Assembly: GCA_946894095.1 (NCBI GenBank) | Contig: OX335647.2 | Span: 16,076,001 to 16,140,000 of the forward strand | DNA: 64,000 bases | Reading direction: 5' to 3' | Origin: Incurvaria masculella | Lineage: Eukaryota > Arthropoda > Insecta > Lepidoptera > Incurvariidae | Shown here: in pieces, positions 61,876-64,000 of the stretch | Numbering within the stretch: position 1 is the stretch's first letter | How the letters are laid out: each line of letters opens with the position of its first letter | The notes under the pieces: generated by a model | Database searches by the model: none | Told to the model about the DNA's origin: nothing | What the model saw: only the letters and a program-made list of their open reading frames with translations | Made by a program: the position numbers and the translations under genes

Positions 61876-62418
61876 TTAAGGTGGCCCATCCCGCTCATCT
61901 CCCCATACAAAAGGGGAAAGAAGATCACGCCCATATTTCTTGTCTTAAATTTTGCTCAAAATAGCTTTATTTGATCGAACTAGATGTCTGATGACTATTG
62001 GCATTGTGAAATTGTGTTTGGTTTCTGAGTTATAAGGTCCGAAAGTTCGCATTTTTCGCGCGTTTTATACAATAACTTTGGAGGTGGATTACGCAATGAT
62101 AAAGTAAGAACATCTTAAAAAGATTAGTCATCAGACATAGCTTATTTAATCAAGATTTATAATCTATTTGGTTTTTGTTCGATTTTTTACTACAGCGGTC
62201 GTGGTTTACGTTTAGCTATAAGTCGTTTTGAAATTATTTTTTTCGAAAATCTTACCAAATCATACTCTATGCACATTGTCTTTTTTGTGGACATGTTGCA
62301 TCTTCCTCATCACGGAGCCTGTCTTATTCTTTGAAACAGAGAAGGTCCCAGAGCGCAACAGCACGGTTTTGTACCGTGCCCGCGAATGAGTTAGGCCCGC
62401 CGGGTTGGGCCACCTTAA
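61876..62418 (+). mobile_element. TTAA MITE family T, copy 5
   Basis: TTAAGGTGGCCCATCCC at the left and GGGTTGGGCCACCTTAA at the right, 543 bp, very similar to copies 1 and 3. Confidence 0.85.
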
Positions 62419-63050
62419 AATCAAGGTCCAAGTCCCAATATCAGGAAGTGACCCCGAATTTTTCTCTACTTCCAGTGCATCTTAAAAATATACATACTTA
62501 AAAATACGTGACTATAGATCACCCCAATGTATATACCGGGTTTGTTAACATACGACGGGCTATTAGTAAGATCTTAAACGGCTATGACGCATGTAAGTTT
62601 GTACTATATTGTACAATTCCTGTACGTTTCTATTGAATTTAGGATTCCCCCGAAATTATCGTCCGTGGGGTGTGGTGGTGTGCAATCGAAGTTCCAAGTA
62701 TCAATAAAATGTACAAACTCTTCCAATAAATACAGATAAATATGACTTATATTTATTACGCTTATCTTAAATCAATAATGACCGTCTACGCGGAACGTGA
62801 CGCTTAGTACTTAGTAAGTACACACAAACGTAGACGACGCGCCTGTACTAACGGAGGGGCTAACAGAGTACTTATTTGTACCTATTAAATTACCAGAATA
62901 TCTCCAATGAGTCACGCCATGGACCAATGAACCTAACATTTGGAACTCAAGATACAACACTTTTATCTTGGCCTGAATTACTTGAACATACCGATTCCAA
63001 AAGCAGGCATTGATTAGTATAAAGATTGATTAAAATTTTCATTATTTGCG
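62419..63050. other. No supported gene
   Basis: AT-rich spacer; nothing recognised. Confidence 0.4.
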
Positions 63051-63380
63051 GAAATTATGGAAAAAAATATGCGAAATGTGGTTCCAACCATGATCCAAAA
63101 ATGACCGAGCAATGATAATAATTGATTTCCAATTTTCATTATTTGTGCCAAAATAATTTAAAAAAATACGTGAAATGTATGAGTCAAACTGCATATCGTC
63201 CCGACCTGGCACTCTGTAACTTCTTTGTGTTCCCAAAAATTAAGAACCAATTACGCGTACAACGATTTTTATCACCAGAAGATGTTGTCGTATAGTATGA
63301 AGAACAATTCCGAGGTCACCACAAAGGAGTGGAATACATGTTTTTTAAATTAGTTTTTTGGTATTAAAAAGCGCATTTAC
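63051..63380 (+). mobile_element. Mariner-type transposase C-terminal remnant
   Basis: The frame from 63200 reads PDLALCNFFVFPKIKNQL and LSPEDVVV before a stop, matching the SPDLAPCDFFLFP signature that holds the third catalytic Asp of mariner transposases. Downstream GGAGTGGAATACATG fits the usual C-terminus after a frame break. The copy is dead and lacks most of the gene. Confidence 0.7.
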
Positions 63381-64000
63381 GCTAACGGAGAATGTTTTGA
63401 GAAACCTTACATTTTTTTTCCTTTCATAGTACTTCTTCTTATTCATTTAGTTCGACCCACTTAGATTACCGAAAAAAAACATATTGATTTGGACCTTAGA
63501 TTTGGTAGAATTTTGATATTATAAAATCAAGATCAGCTATGCAATCTTCTTACCTAGCAGAAGCACAATCATCTTGATACCAGAATTGTTTAAAACATTT
63601 ATTCTTGCTTAATGCTAATCTTGGGAATCTTGGAATTGGCATCAGGCACAAATATAACCAAACGTAAACATAAAAGCGTTGCAAGTCATACATGATGTAT
63701 GGTCAGGCTTGGTTACCAATTGGATTGCGCCTCCACTGCTGTTAATCCACCATGTTTCAGTTTTTGCAAGATTCCTAAATACTCACTCTACCTGGTTATC
63801 TAGAGTGCTCGTCATGCCTGACTGATATTTATAGGCTAGGAAACGATGGTTTGGCATCCAGTATCTACTGAAGTATCGAAGTGAGTCGACCGGTTAGAGA
63901 CTGCCTAATTTTTCAAAAACCCACTGCACTTAAGGTAATTTCCACTATCATTGCTGATTGCTTCCTTCGCATCCGTTTTTAAAATTATGCTGATTATTTC
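63381..64000. other. No supported gene
   Basis: AT-rich sequence to the window edge with no coding or repeat signal that I can support. Confidence 0.35.

Overview
The window is animal nuclear DNA, almost certainly from a moth or butterfly (Lepidoptera). The evidence is spliced genes with GT-AG introns, AT-rich intergenic DNA carrying many families of short repeats and retrotransposon tails, TATA-driven intronless eggshell-type genes, and repeat families that look lepidopteran. There is no bacterial-style operon, no CRISPR array and no rRNA. I see five protein-coding genes. All calls come from reading the sequence; no database search was possible.

Left part (about 3.8-11.7 kb): three intronless genes for secreted, Gly/Ala/Gln-rich proteins (3970-5052 +, 7441-8772 +, 10295-11551 -; the last two converge). 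All three carry a C-x8-C block of the form CGALPLLFSCSPQL, which resembles the core of the insect vitelline membrane (VM) domain. They are read as a small cluster of follicle-cell eggshell proteins, each with its own TATA box.

Middle left (about 19.7-21.4 kb): a two-exon gene for a 107-residue secreted peptide precursor with a C-terminal C-x12-C motif. Its intron holds a LINE fragment.

Right two thirds (about 24.2-57.1 kb): one very large gene on the minus strand, for which 28 exons can be chained with matching splice phases. It encodes a protein of at least 1224 residues: a novel-looking N-terminal extension, a BTB domain, a BACK domain, a long low-complexity linker and a C-terminal kelch propeller. 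The true 5' end was not found. At least four of its exons have extra, mostly broken copies in neighbouring introns: a triplicated terminal exon, a 193-bp exon array with one functional and several dead copies, decayed copies of a BACK exon, and one partial copy of a kelch exon. One 5.4-kb intron is filled by two adjacent giant palindromes, a 100-bp satellite that flips orientation and a roughly 3-kb fold-back element. Another intron holds a 3.7-kb element with perfect 27-bp terminal inverted repeats.

The rest (57-64 kb and the gaps) is repeats: a tRNA-derived SINE family with at least fifteen pieces, a TTAA-flanked 550-bp MITE family, a further non-autonomous family whose ends form AGGGTTCCGTACC/GGTACGGAACCCT inverted repeats, LINE remnants and a mariner transposase fragment.
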